A stretch of DNA of 64,000 nt from Jaltomata sinuosa (lineage: Eukaryota; Streptophyta; Magnoliopsida; Solanales; Solanaceae): contig QJPP01000812.1 of the NCBI GenBank assembly GCA_003996215.1, positions 46,593-110,592 of the forward strand. Reading direction: 5' to 3'. This document shows positions 23,575 through 36,303 of the stretch, piece after piece (the first letter of the stretch is position 1; the number at the start of each line of letters is the position of its first letter). The notes under the pieces were generated by a model. It saw only the letters and a program-made list of their open reading frames with translations. It was not told the DNA's origin and did no database searches. The position numbers and the translations under genes are program-made.

Positions 23575-25890
23575 TAGTTGGGACACTTAGCCACAAAACC
23601 GGCTATGTCCCTCTTTATACCATTCCACCAATAAACTTTCTCGTAGATCATGGTACATCTTTGTGGCACCAGGGTGAATAGAATATCTGGAACTATGAGC
23701 CTCAGTCAAAATTTGTTGTCTCAACCCATCTACATCTGGCACACATAATCGACCCTATAACGAAGCACGCCATCTCCCCCTTCGGAGAAAACTCAATCTT
23801 TTGCTGAAGCAAAATAGGATCACTGTCTTACTTTGACTTCACTTCAGCTACCAAATATGATTCAGAACCATTCTGAACAATAACACCACCTTCTGTCGAG
23901 TCCATAAGGCAAACCCCCAACCGAGCAAGCCTATGAACCTCCTTAACCAATTCCTTCTTTCCGTCTTCAACTGAAGCCACACTACCCATGGACAATCTAC
24001 TAAGTGCATCCTCCACAACATTGGCCTTACTAGGATGCTAAAGCAAACTCATATCATAATCCTTAAGAAGCTCAAGCTATCTGCTTTGATGCAGATTCAA
24101 TTCCTTTTGAGAGAACATATACTGAAGACTCTTATGATCGGTGAATACATCCACATGCACACCATACAAGTAATGTCTCTAAATTTTCAAGGCAAAGACC
24201 ACGGCTGCTAACTCAAAATCATGAGTAGGGTAGTTCTTCTCATGAATTTTAAGCTGCCTCAAATCATAAGCAATCACCTTACCACGCTGCATCAAAACAT
24301 AATCCAAGCCAATTCTAGAAGAATCACAATACACAACAAAGTCATTCGAACCCTCGGGTAGGGTCAACACTGGCGTTGTGGTCAACCTAGTCTTCAATTC
24401 CTGAAAGTTCTTCTCACAAAGGTCAGACTACTGAAACTTAAACTTCTTCTGAGTCAATCGAGTCAAAGGGGCAGCAATGAAAGAGAACCCCTCCACAAAT
24501 CTCCTGTAGTAACCAGCCAAATCCAAAAAGATCCTAATATCAGACAGGGAAGTGTGGTCAACCTAGTCTTCAATTCCTAAAAGTTCTTCTCACAAAGGTC
24601 AGACCACTAAAACTTAACCTTCTTCTGAGTCAATCGAGTCAAAGGGGAAGCAATGGAAGATAACTCCTTCAGCAATGGAAGAGAACCCCTCTACAAATCT
24701 CCTGTAGTAACCAGCCAAATTCAAAAAGCTCTTAATATCAGACGGGGAAGTGGGTCTAGGCCAGTTCTTTACTGCCTCAATCTTTTGAGAATCAACTCAA
24801 ATACCATCTCTAGTCACAATATGACCCAGAAAAGCAACAGACTGCATCCAGAACTCACACTTGCTAAACTTAGCAAACAACTGCCGATCCTTGAGAGTTT
24901 GCAACACAACTCTCAAATGGTCCGCATGCTCCTTCTCATTCCGAGAGTAGATAAGAATATTATCAATGAAAACAATCACAAACATATCTAGATACTTTTT
25001 GAACACACAATTCATCAAATCCATAGAGGCTGCATTTGTTAGACCAAAAGACATAACCACAAATTCATAATGACCATACCGAGTTTTAAAGGTTGTATTT
25101 GGAATATCACACTCTCTAACACGAAGCTGATGATAACCGGATCTAAGGTCGATCTTGGAGAAAAAAGTAGCACCTTGAAGCTGATCAAACAAGTCATCAA
25201 TCCCAGGAATGGGATACTTATTCTTAATTGTGACCTTGTTCAACTGACGGTAGTTAATACACATCCTAAGAGAGCCATCCTTCTTTCGCACAAACAAAAT
25301 TGGGGCATCCAATGGAGAAATTCTAGGCCTAATGAAACCTTTATCAAGAAGATCCTTCAACTCTTTAAGTTTTGCGGGAGCCATTCTATAGGGAGGACTA
25401 GAGATAGGATTCGTATCTGGGAGGAGATCTATCCCAAAGTCAATCTCTTTCTCGGTAGGGACTCCAGGAAAATCTTTGGGAAATACTTTTGGAACTCATT
25501 TACAATAGGAGCAGACTGAAGGGATGGGGTTTCATACTCCATGTCCATAACCCAAACTATATGATAAACATAACCCTTAGAAATCATTTTCCTAGCCTTA
25601 AGATAAGATATGAAAGGACACTTCGAGGATGGAGGACTACCCTGCCACTCTAAGACAGGTTCATTTGGAAACTTTAAACTGACAACTCGAGTACGACAAT
25701 CAATCGAGGCATAACAAGCGTACAACCAATCCATACCAAGAATAACATCAAAATCAATCATCTCTAACTCTACTAGATCCGTTGAAGTGACTCTATGAAG
25801 GACTGATATAGGGCAATTTCTGTAGATTCTTTTGGCTAGGACGGACTCACCAACAGGATTAGAAACACAAAAGGGTTCTAAAACCATTCA
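23575..25890 (-). pseudogene. E2 pol remnant (protease, RT, RNase H, part of integrase)
   Basis: Open pieces in order are 25429-25887 (protease, DVILGMDWLYACYASIDC), 24797-25384 (RT), 24179-24397 (RNase H, VYCDSSRIGLDYVLMQ) and 23828-24016 (linker, DALSRLSMGS). The integrase zinc region follows to 23575. The RT box reads FIDNIL instead of FIDDIL, which removes a catalytic Asp, and the block NAPAAFMDLMN has lost residues (NAASMDLMN). A segment of about 175 bp is tandemly repeated at 24383-24750. Integrase core and chromodomain are absent. Confidence 0.88.
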
Positions 25891-26039
25891 GGATGAATTT
25901 CAAATTTGCATGCTACATAAGAGGTCATAAAAGATAAGGAGGCACCAGAGTCCAACAAAGAATGCACATCTATAGAGAAGACTTTTAACATACCAGTAAC
26001 AAGGTCTGGTGAACTCTCTTGGTCCTGTTGAGAAGACAT

Positions 26040-27180
26040 GGCATAAAGACGGTTTTGGCGCTGACTACCAGAACTAGAAGCAGTGCTCTGCTAGGCTGGT
26101 CGACCTCCTGGAGCTACTGGGGCAGACTGAGTTCTGCTACCTCCCTGTCCCTTCTTAGCTGAAGGGAAATCTCAAATCCTGTGACCCACTTGACCACATC
26201 TATAACAACCCTCTATACTGGCTAGACACTTACCGGAATGATTCTTTCCACACTTGGTGCAAACGGGGTAAGAAGGCCCCTTTGCACCACTCCCCTCCAA
26301 ATAAGAGCCTGCACCTCTACTAGACTGATCATGACAAGGCCTAGAGGCCTGAGAAGGAGCACTAGTGGTAGAATGCACAGGTCCTGATGACTTTTTCTAG
26401 AAGAAAGATCGATGTCCACCTCCGGACTTCTAATGGCTAAATCCTGAACCCTCAAATCTGACTCTTTTGTTCTCTATAGCCATCTCTCTAATCTTGTCTC
26501 CCTCGATCTGGTGAGCATGAGTCATAAGTCTGGAGATACTCATGTCACTCAACACCATAGCACATCTACACTCTTTCTTTACCAAATCCGTGACCCCATA
26601 GATATACTTGCTCATATGATCATGTGGGTCAGCCACCATAGCAGGAGCATACCTGGAAAGCTGAGTGAACCTCAACCCATACTCCTGCACAGTCATGGAT
26701 CCCTGTGTCAAGTTCACAAACTCCTCGGTCTTTGCTTGCCTTAACTCCTTCGGGAAGAACCGATCAAGTAAAGCCCTTTCGAAACACTTCCAAGTCATAG
26801 GGACCATGTCCCTAGCCCTAGCTTCCTTCTATTACATGAACCAGATATGAGCTACATCCTTGAGTTGATAGGATGCCAACTCAACGCTATCAACATAAGC
26901 CATTTGCATCACATCAAAGATTTTCTTCACTTCATCAATAAAATTTAGTAGATCCTCACCCACTTTCAAACCCCAAAACTCAGGTGGGTTCATACGGATA
27001 AAGTCACGAACTAGGGTCGCTACCCCACCTTGAGGGTGGGCAGGGATAAGAGCTGGTTGGTGGGCCTGAGCGGCCATGGTCTGTGGTAGCATATGGATGG
27101 CATTCCTAAACTCCTCATTTGTGACCTCAGGGGCTGGAACTGGAGGAGAAGCATTTTGAGCGGCTCGGTGAGGCATAGAA
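26040..27180 (-). pseudogene. E2 gag, broken
   Basis: Open pieces at 26832-27176 (N-terminal domain to VAHIWFM), 26430-26807 (capsid, QEYGLRFTQLSRYAPAMVA, SRLMTHAHQIEGDKIREMA) and 26172-26378 (zinc knuckles CTKCGKNHSGKC and CYRCGQVGH). The last one ends in a stop before its final Cys. The stop between the first two falls where intact relatives have a Trp-rich segment. It aligns with E1 gag along its whole length. Confidence 0.87.
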
Positions 27181-27382
27181 TATCGAGGAATAATCTGAAA
27201 TGTACAAGGAAAGGATTAGAGGGATAATAGAGTTAAACTCTATCGCACGATATAATCATGAAAGAAGTGAAGTTTTTCTAAGACATCTCATAGCTTCCCT
27301 TTCATAAGTGTGGTGCACTTCACACACATGAAAGAGACTCTACTCGATGCCGCTTAAAGACATCCTTGGACTCTTGAACCTG

Positions 27383-27397
27383 AGGCTCTGATACTAA
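27383..27397 (-). other. E2 primer binding site
   Basis: Minus strand reads TTAGTATCAGAGCCTCAGG right after the LTR end TTGACA, one base changed from TTGGTATCAGAGCC. Confidence 0.8.
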
Positions 27398-27400
27398 GTT

Positions 27401-28289
27401 TGTCAAGCCCCGAGGCTACACCCTTGATGTAACACGGGACCTGGGACCACAAGTTCCCCAAGCTAACCCTTGGTCGTAGCATAACTCAGTTAAATCAAAT
27501 AGACAAGCGGAAACATAATAGGAGGATGTCAACTCTTGATGCTAATCCACATACCTTGATTGATAACCCAACAAAAATTGAAAAGAAAAAAAGGCTTGAA
27601 CTTGGAGCTTGAGACTTGGAGCTTGAGAGAGTTACTTTCTTCTTTTGGTAGATGAATGAGGAAATGAGAAGGGACTTAGGTTAATAGGTTTAGAAATCAT
27701 GCTAAGAATGGCCAAAATGACCTCACTTAGGAGTTAAAAGGGTGGGTAATTATAAAAATACCCCTGGGATTTAATTAAGAAAAGCTGTAAAATTTCTCGA
27801 CTTCAGGTTCCACGAATGGGTTCCACGGGTCGTAGACTGAACCACGACTCGTGGTTCCTAAGCCAAAAGACAGGCTGTAGAATTGGTTCTACGAGTTAAC
27901 GGAATGACTCGTATAATGGACTACGGTCCATAGACCTGAGTCGTAGTTCCTGGGGAATTTGCTAACCTCTGATTAAGTTCCACGAGTGGACAGTACGGTC
28001 CGTGGTTTAGACTACGGTCCGTAAAAGTCACTTGTGGTTCTTGAGGAAATAGTCAACCCTCAGATCAAATTCCACGAGTCAACAGTACGGTCCATAGAGT
28101 GAACTACGATCTGTAGAATCAACTCGTGGTTCTCAGACCAGAAGTTGAACTGCAGAAGGCAAACCATGGCTCCATTCCACGACTCGTGGTTCAAACCACG
28201 GTACGTGTTTTGGACCCGTGATTCCTGGAAACTTAAAAAATTTCAAAGTTTTAAACTTAGAAAGCTGGTTCGATTTCCGGGGTGTTACA
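27401..28289 (-). repeat. E2 right (5') LTR, internally deleted
   Basis: Plus strand TGTCAAGCCCCGAGG...CGGGGTGTTACA, 889 bp against about 2.05 kb in E1. The missing part begins near 27520, where ACATAATAGGAGGATG runs into sequence that lies about 1.2 kb further on in the left LTR. The palindrome array (27807-28225) is intact, with many CTACGGTCCGTAG and CCACGACTCGTGG variants. Confidence 0.88.
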
Positions 28290-29221
28290 TAAATCATCCA
28301 TGGACTTTATACACTCTTTCCCAAGCCTCCCTACCTTATTCCGCTGCCAACTCCATCATTAGTAGGCATTTTACCCTTGAATCCCGATCATAACCTGACC
28401 CCTTATAACACTAAGACTCTCCAAGCCTACCCATCTTTCCAGACACTAGAAATACCTTACAAGTTTCAATCCCGTAATCAAATTACTAACTATCCCCATT
28501 AGCAGTTCTGTCACTCAATTTAATATCCTAAGTCAACCACCTTGACCCTTAGCCCTTAGACAAAACAATGAACTACTTGTGAGTTCTGCATATCCAACCC
28601 CCAAGGTTGCTACCCTTGACATCCCTCTGGTTCAGGCACTCACAAACTTCTAGCCTTGTTTCACTAACCCAGTTAAACGGGACTCCTTAGGAACCTTAGT
28701 CCCTCCAAGCTCACCCATCTTGGACCCACCAAGCAATACGCCTCACAACCCCTAGTCTTGTGACCAACTAGCCCAGACATCACCACTAGCTGGTCTATCA
28801 CTCTTTCCAAAATAGGAATGGCGATGTACAACATTAACAGAATATTACCAGACAACATGAATCTGCCAAGACCACATGAATACCAATAAGACCCCCAGTC
28901 CACAACCGAACTCAATAACTATATTAGCCATGCCCAACTATGCAAGTACAAAACCACACATATAATTATATCACAGCTTGCAAGTAACCCGCATCACCCA
29001 AGGATCCTAGAACATCATTTATGATAACTAATATGCAACCTCAATTTATAGAATAAACTACCTTATCACATAAAAAAACCACCCGACCACTCAAGGACCT
29101 ATGCATATATCTAGTAATAATAATCTTGGCCCTCTCAATGAACCAACACATAAACATAATCAAACAACAGACAAACCCAGTCCACTCAAGGAACCAACAT
29201 GTAATGAACATCAATGCAACC

Positions 29222-29425
29222 TTGTACCAGACGTGGTACCCGAGCCAACCATGAATAATAATGTACCAGGTGTGGTACTCGAGCCAACTATGAAATGAAT
29301 ATGTACCAAACATGGTACTCGAGTCAACCATGCAACAAAGTTATACCAGGCGTGGTACCCGAGCCAACCATGTAATGAATCATAGAACTGTACAAGGTGT
29401 AGTACCCGAGCTAACCAATGAATAA
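29222..29425. repeat. Five-copy tandem repeat of about 40 bp with palindromic core (right LTR)
   Basis: Same array as 18358-18560, with units such as GTACCAGGTGTGGTAC. The copy number is five in both LTRs, but individual units differ, so the array predates the element's insertion. Confidence 0.85.
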
Positions 29426-31187
29426 CATCAACCAATCCCGTAAAGATTTCAAAATACCACTACATCCCACAATAATAACAAATATCACAACAATCAAAAC
29501 CACAATGACTAATAAGCATTCATACTTGTACAGTCATCAAGCCCTTAACATATCCTCATTATATGTAATTAACACTTAGGATATCATTTAACCTTTACCT
29601 TTCTTAAGTATGTATTTATAACAATGGATAACCACCAAGCCCATGGTCAACATGAGTTATTAATTTATGTAAACAACAACCTTTCTTTGACACATCAATC
29701 ACAAGAAGATATGATTTATTGAGTTCATCAAATACAGTCTGTCCGAAGATCAAACCCTGGCTAAAACAAGTAAGCTTATCAATCCATATCCCTTAGATTC
29801 AAAATACTCATTTTGAGGTACACATTCAGCCCAATGGAATCTAACTTTAATTCAACAACATAATTTCATTTCTTTCTCCCGTTCTCTTACTATAAAAACC
29901 AAGGTCAGATATTCCGATATTATCTAGCAACCCCTACATTCAAGTTATTACTAGGTTCAAGACCCTGTTCCATTAGCCAATTATCCAGGGGTGAATAATC
30001 ATAGGGTGACACATAATTAGGAAGACTTCATCATTACCACAAAAATAATTTTCCACCCAATTTACCAACCCGGGGAATTTGCTACGACCTAGCAACCCTT
30101 TTACAATTAATCATCCCTAATTTCGAGAACCCATCCCTAATACGATTATCCACATACAACCATAATATAAATAAAACAATCCAGCATAGGGTCAACATTA
30201 CTTATAACAGTAAATTTCATCCTAAATAACAAGATAAACCATATGTTTATTCCTCCAGACTCTGTGCCCGAAGGCCTAGGCATAAAATTTTCCATCAATC
30301 TACAAGATATTATGAAATTGAAAGCAAGTTTAAATTACTCAGTTAAACCTAGCCTACCTGGACGCCAAGCATCTGTTGTAGAAGTCTGAACATAAACTCT
30401 GGCTACATGGAGGTGTATCCTGACAAAAAGTAAGCCTGGAATCCATGGGTTTTACCCCATTCGAGCGGGAATCCTTCCTCTCCATTGCTCCCAAGCTTTG
30501 GAGCAGCCTAGGAGGGTTTTTGGTATAACCCTTATCTGTTTGCAACTGAAGAGGACAGAATGAAATTATAAAACCCATTTATGGGTTACTAGTCCCGCCA
30601 TCTCGCTATAGCAGCCTACCTGCCACTACAGCGACCCCGCTATAGCGAGAAAATTCCTTCTATAGCAGGATGACGTCAGCCCAATCCAAAATTTAATTTC
30701 CAAATTTTTTTTAGTCGCTTCATCCCATACTAATTTATGATGGTATGTTTGAAAGTTTTTGAACCCGTATCCATATTGAGGTGTCTTTTAATAATGATTG
30801 AACATGCCATTACACAGGTATATGTGAAAAGTGTTGGATAGTGATAAATTAGGTGGTTCTCGCCATCACTTTGAATTAGGGTCAATCGATGATGCTACTG
30901 AGTACATGTAGATTAGTACTCACGCTTGTTTATTTTTACACTTTATGTGTAGGTACTGAGTCATTTATCCTCGGGCGCTGAGTTAGAGTCCATGCTTGAG
31001 ATACTTTAGAGACTTAGAGGTAGCGACTGTTTCATCCCAGTGACTACTGGATCTCTTCTATCTTTATTTTTGTGTTATTTTCGCACTTCGAGATACCTTA
31101 GACTCCATATTGTAATTTTTAACTCTTAGAGGCTTGTACCTTGTGACTTCCACATCTTGGTTGGTTTCTGTTTGATTCAGTTTGAGA

Positions 31188-31188
31188 C

Positions 31189-31240
<52 letters not shown>
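31188..31240. repeat. (TTA)n microsatellite, about 17 repeats
   Basis: Uninterrupted TTA/ATT repeats inside the terminal part of the E3 LTR. Confidence 0.95.
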
Positions 31241-32321
31241 CTCTTTCGCATATTTACTTTGTATATTTTTATAATGTGAGTGTTGGGTTGGCTTACCTAT
31301 CATGGGGTTACGATAGGTGTCATTACTTCTCTAGTTTTCGGGTTGTGACAAAGAGAAAGTGAAAAAATGGCAAAGAACAATAAAACAAAAAGATACAAAA
31401 AGTTTTGTGGGTATCCAATGGAGAATCACTAATTATAGAAAGATTATAGGAACAAAAAAAGTAGAAGATGCGGAAGAAGAAAGAAAGAATCATGGTGTAA
31501 TAGATTTTTAATGAGAGAAATATTTTAGAGAAAGAAGAAGAAAGATAGTGTAAATCCTAAAAGAGATAATAAAGAAAGAAAAGAGAGGTATATGCACAAA
31601 TGATGGAAAGAATTGAAATATAATAATTGACTATCCACTGACCCAATTAAGTATAACTTGTCATTGTTCTGCCAAAAAAATAGGGTAAACAACATAAAAC
31701 TCACTAGTATAGAAGTTAATTACTCCCTCATACACTAGTTTTTAAAATTATATTTTTACCACTAAAAAAGCGTTCGGATACATGGTTATGTCGCGCAATT
31801 CCATATATATCAGATACATGTGCAACTAATTTTAAAAATTTAAAATTAATCAAATCCCTTAATATAAGACGAAAATCAAGGGATTAACGAAAATATTATC
31901 TGTATTATGTAGTTTGATTAATTTCTTTTAATACTCTTTAAAATAATAAATTCATTAATTTTATATGTCTATTATCAATTTTATATAGTGTATTCAAATA
32001 CATGTATCTGATAACAAAGATACATGTATCTGGTGTTGAAGATGCACACATTCATCAATTTTATCTAGTGTATTTGTTTATATGTATCAATTATTAATTT
32101 CATATATCTGTTGATATGTATCTAGTATTAATTTTATTAATCTATTTATATGTATCTAGTATTAATTTCATGTATCTGTTTTATATGTTCAAGTATTAAT
32201 TTGATATATCCAGTATAAATTTCATACATTAATTATATGCAAAAATACATGTATCTAGTACCAAAGCTGCTATGTCGGAACTTTTGATAAAAACGTATCT
32301 GTGTATAGGTACGTACTTAGA

Positions 32322-32359
32322 TGAAGAAGAAGAAGAAGAAGAAGAAGAAGAAAAAGAAA
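32322..32359. repeat. (GAA)n microsatellite
   Basis: About twelve GAA repeats with one impurity. A second, shorter GAA/GAC-rich stretch at 32488-32505 follows the same motif order, so the surrounding unit is duplicated. Confidence 0.9.
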
Positions 32360-33549
32360 CACAACATTCAGTAGGTGATTTCATGTATCTGTTTATATGT
32401 ATTATGTATTAATTTGATGTATCTAGTATCAATGCTACCTTGCCGGAACTTTTGATACATGTATCTGTGTATAGATATGTATTTAGACGAAGACGAAGAA
32501 AAAGAAATACAACATCCGGTATCAATTTCATCTAGTGTATCAATTATTAATTTGATGTATCCAATATAAATTCATACAGTATATCCAAAATACATATATC
32601 TAGTACCAAAATTATCCTGTCAAAACTTGTGATACATGTATATGTGCATAGATACATACTTTAAATAAGAAGACGAAGAAACACAGATACATCTTCATCA
32701 AAGTAAAACAACTGAAAAAATAACAACCCTAAATTTCCCATATCAAACATCACAGGGTCTCCGCTAGCAATCCCACTGCTTGCAGAACCATTGACGGTCG
32801 AATCTTCGAGAGGGAAGAATTCTGTTGCACCATCGCTTGCACCATCCTAGGCAGCCAGATCTTTGAGATGGAAGAGTTCTGAAATTTAAAAATTGAAATA
32901 TCAACAATTATGGATGAATGTGGAGCTCGACAAAAAGGCTGAGGCGGCATGGGATTCGCTGGAGCACCGGTGGCAGAGAAGTGGAGGTGGTGGATTTTTT
33001 GTTTTGGTTTTTGTGCGAGAAAGAGAGGAGAAGGGGAGAGGAAGATGAGAGAATTGAAACGATAGTAGGGAGGTGATATCATCGTTGATGGTGGACGGAG
33101 TGTTTCTACAGTTGCTGGTAACCGGATATGGGTGGCAAGGCAGAGAGGAGAGGAGAGCGTGACGATTGATGGTTGAGAGCATGAGTGAATTAATATTAGG
33201 GGTGTCTTTGGGGTGAATTAAAAGAGAAAAGGGGTAGACTTTAATATGGTCTATTGAATTAGAGAGATGAACAACTGAGAACTTTTGGAATTATTTATCA
33301 AATTTGAATACATTAAATTTGATAAAAAAAAATTAAGTAATGGTAGATTATATAATTAATTTAATGTAGAGAGAGATTTAATAGTTATAGTAAAAATGTA
33401 AGATTATCTAGGTAATTTATCCAAAAATAAATAAATATAACTCAATTATTTACTGTCAATTTTATCTCTAAATTACCACACCATGTCATTTTAGACTAAC
33501 TTTCGGGAACTTACATAAAACACACATTTTTAAGAGTTAATTATTCTTT

Positions 33550-33860
33550 TTCTCACACTTTTCTATTCGGATACATCACAATCCCACCGGATACATCCCA
33601 AACCACTCAGATGCATCTCAATCACATAGGATACATCTCAAACCACTCAGATACATTAGATAAGGCATCTAGATACATGATTTTATCTCAGATACATCGG
33701 CATCTTTGGTTTTATCTCAGATACATCGGCATTCCGCATGTATCTGAGGGGTTACAACATGTATCTGCATGTATTTGAGGGTTGGGATGTATCCGATGGG
33801 TGAGATGTATCCAATGGGATTGAGATGTATCTTAGGTGAGGTGATGTATCCTAAGGGTTT
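33550..33860. repeat. Imperfect inverted repeat built of GATACATC units
   Basis: The left half repeats GATACATC(T/C)CAA units and the right half repeats the complement GATGTATCC, with the turn near 33700-33745. A 23-base unit containing CTCAGATACATCGGCAT is also directly duplicated at the centre. RNA from it would fold back. Confidence 0.7.
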
Positions 33861-34557
33861 TTAGTTAACATGTGGTATATTAAGTAATTAAAATAAAATA
33901 GTGGTAGAGTTAGTAAATATGATAAGGAGATATGCTCTTTAGCTAGTTTACCCTTTAACTTTTAAACGACGTAAACCCATTTTAACGTATTCAAATTCAG
34001 CCCAACCTAACACAGCCTAATCACATGACAATAGGCCGAACTGTTGAATGGATCTGTTCATAGTTGAGAAAATTGCATAATACACCAACATTAGAGGCCT
34101 AATTACGCTACATGCCTATAGTTTAAATCAATTACGCTATTTTTCAATTAGTCAAAATTATTGGTATATAGTCTCTCCTTCTTTCATCTATCTCTCTCGC
34201 CACTCTTCTCCCTCTCTCCCAATCTCGCTGGCCACTCTCCTCCCTCTCTCCCCAATCTCGCTCCCCTCTCCCTGCCTCTCGCTCTTCTGGAATGCTCTGT
34301 ATTTTGTTGGCAATTTGTAAGTTTCCTATTGTTGAGTCTTGAAATTCATTTTTCAGGAGTGTATGCCATAGATATTGATCTCAAGTAACAGAAATCAACA
34401 GTAACCGAAAACGTAGAAGCAGAAGCTCTCCTCAGGAAACTACACAAATCCGGCAAACACGCAAAAATTGTATTCTTTGATACGAATTGTATTTTCTATT
34501 TATTGATACGAATTGTATTTGTATTCATTGATACAATTGAATACAAATTGTATTTCG

Positions 34558-34764
34558 TTGATCCGAATTGTATTTATATTTGTAATATGTATAGTACAAA
34601 GAGGAGAGAAAGAGAAATTATATTCGTTGATACGAATTGTATTTGTATTTGTAATATGTATAATACAAAGAGGAGAGAAAGAGAAAGTATATTCGTTGAT
34701 ACGAATTGTATTTGTAATTGTAATATGTATAATACAAAGAGGAGAGAAAAAGAATTTGTATTCG
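34558..34764. repeat. 69-bp minisatellite, three units plus partial
   Basis: Units start at 34558, 34627 and 34696, each with TTGATACGAATTGTATTTG and AATACAAAGAGGAGAGAAAG. The core is itself palindrome-like (ATACGAATTGTAT). Related sequence continues to 35008. Confidence 0.88.
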
Positions 34765-34856
34765 TTGATACGAATTGTATTTTCTATTTATTGATACGAA
34801 TTGTATTTGTATTCATTGATACAATTGAATACAAATTATTTTTCGCTTACGAATTG

Positions 34857-36303
34857 TATTTTGTATTCGTTGATACAATTTAAATACAAATTGTATTTCG
34901 TTGATACGAATTGTATTTGTATTCGTTGATATAATTGAATACTAATTGTATTTCATTGATACAAATTGTATTTGTATTCATTGATACAATTGTATTCGAA
35001 AGAAGAAAAAGGGAGAGAAAAGGGTGAAAATACAAAATATAAAAAAGGGGAGAGAGACAGAGAACGAGAGGGAGAGAAAAAGTGAAAGAGAAAGGGAAAG
35101 AAAATACAAAGAGGAAAAGAAAAAGTGAAAGAGAAAAGGAGAGAGACAGAGAACGAGAGGGAGAGAAAAGAGAAAGAAACAGAAAGAAAAAGAGAGAGGC
35201 TTTAGTTGGCATTTAAATAATGGAGCGCTTAATAATTAGTATGAATTATAATTAGCAAAGTGTTGAGTTTGGGGCTAAAATAGTCCCTTAATTATTAGAG
35301 TAGGTTCATTTTGGTCCTTCAAATATAACTCTGAGCATATTTAGTCCCTTAACTTTACTAAAGTGGAGCACTTTTGATCTCCCTAACAAAATCCGTTTAA
35401 AAATAATAGTGTTAAACCCATGTGGCAACCCACGTGACTTGTAAAATACAAACGCATAGATGTTAAGTGTTAGCTATTATGAGTATATATTTAATTTTGC
35501 ACGCTCTTAAACACAATTAAGAAGAAATTCGCGCACCCTTCACCAAATTACTAGCTACGCCACTGACTTTAAGAAGATGTTAAGTGTATTTTGTATTCGT
35601 TGATACAATTTAAATACAAATTGTATTTCGTTGATACGAATTGTATTTGTATTCGTTGATATAATTGAATACTAATTGTATTTCATTGATACAAATTGTA
35701 TTTGTATTCATTGATACAATTGTATTCGAAAGAAGAAAAAGGGAGAGAAAAGGGTGAAAATACAAAATATAAAAAAGGGGAGAGAGACAGAGAACGAGAG
35801 GGAGAGAAAAAGTGAAAGAGAAAGGGAAAGAAAATACAAAGAGGAAAAGAAAAAGTGAAAGAGAAAAGGAGAGAGACAGAGAACGAGAGGGAGAGAAAAG
35901 AGAAAGAAACAGAAAGAAAAAGAGAGAGGCTTTAGTTGGCATTTAAATAATGGAGCGCTTAATAATTAGTATGAATTATAATTAGCAAAGTGTTGAGTTT
36001 GGAGCTAAAATAGTCCCTTAATTATTAGAGTAGGTTCATTTTGGTCCTTCAAATATAACTCTGAGCATATTTAGTCCCTTAACTTTACTAAAGTGGAGCA
36101 CTTTTGATCTCCCTAACAAAATCCGTTTAAAAATAATAGTGTTAAACCCATGTGGCACCCACGTGACTTGTAAAATACAAACTCATAGAGGTTAAGTGTT
36201 AGCTATTATGAGTATATATTTAATTTTGCACGCTCTTAAACACAATTAAGAAGAAATTCGCACACCCTTCACCAAATTACTAGCTACGCCACTGACTTTA
36301 AGA
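34857..36303. repeat. Direct duplication of about 718 bp (34857-35575 and 35587-36303)
   Basis: Two nearly identical copies offset by 730 bases. The copies stop matching at GACTTTAAGA. Each contains the end of the TTGATACGAATTG array, a purine-rich strand and the left part of the Mutator-type MITE. Only the right copy continues into the MITE's right half, so the duplication came after the MITE insertion. Confidence 0.9.

Larger units (their letters stand above)
21799..28289 (-). mobile_element. E2: Tekay-type Ty3/gypsy element, nested in E3 LTR
   Basis: Sister of E1 with the same gene order on the minus strand. The flanks are aaaat (21794-21798) and taaat (28290-28294), one base apart. The undisturbed E3 LTR reads ggtaaatcatcc at this point (17430-17445), so taaat is the original target. 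Both LTRs are damaged: the left one lacks its U3 end and the adjoining integrase/chromodomain region, and the right one (889 bp) has a large internal deletion. Confidence 0.9.
16897..31350 (-). mobile_element. E3: Ty3-type element with long LTRs, interior deleted, split by E2
   Basis: Two copies of one long sequence (16897-19773, and 21272-21798 continuing at 28290-31350) surround about 1.5 kb of interior starting with a TGGTATTAGAGCC primer site. The right copy is the more complete LTR: about 3.58 kb once E2 is removed, minus-strand start TGTCACAACCCGAAAAC (31350). No gag or pol remains. The left LTR breaks off near 19773. Flanking pentamers (caggt / aagag) do not match, consistent with rearrangement. 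Confidence 0.75.
28290..31350 (-). repeat. E3 right LTR, part 2 (right of E2)
   Basis: Continues the LTR interrupted at 21798 and ends GGTTGTGACA (31350). It contains the five-unit 40-bp array (29222-29425), TATAGCG-type palindromes (30597-30668) and a TTA microsatellite (31188-31240). Confidence 0.82.
31351..34150. other. AT-rich non-coding DNA with many GATACATGTATC motifs
   Basis: No gene was recognised. From about 31770 to 32680 the motif ATGTATCTG and its complement recur every few tens of bases, often as palindromic GATACATGTATC, between AT-rich spacers. The minus-strand open frames at 32750-33182 are short and proline/serine-rich and lack any recognisable domain. Confidence 0.6.

Noticed and set aside
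16892..31355. Target-site repeat for E3
   Set aside because: The pentamers next to the outer edges (caggt and aagag) differ, so no insertion scar can be claimed.
32750..33182. Minus-strand open frames of 93-110 codons
   Set aside because: Composition is Ser/Pro/Leu-rich, with no domain, weak start context and low-complexity surroundings. No support for a gene.
31681..33956. Possible 2.3-kb element with GGGTAAAC / GTTTACCC ends
   Set aside because: Only about eight matching bases at the ends, no target repeat, and the inside looks like two separate repeat clusters.
34880..35942. Two identical 110-codon minus-strand frames rich in Phe, Leu and Ser
   Set aside because: They are translations of the duplicated purine-rich repeat and identical because of the direct duplication.
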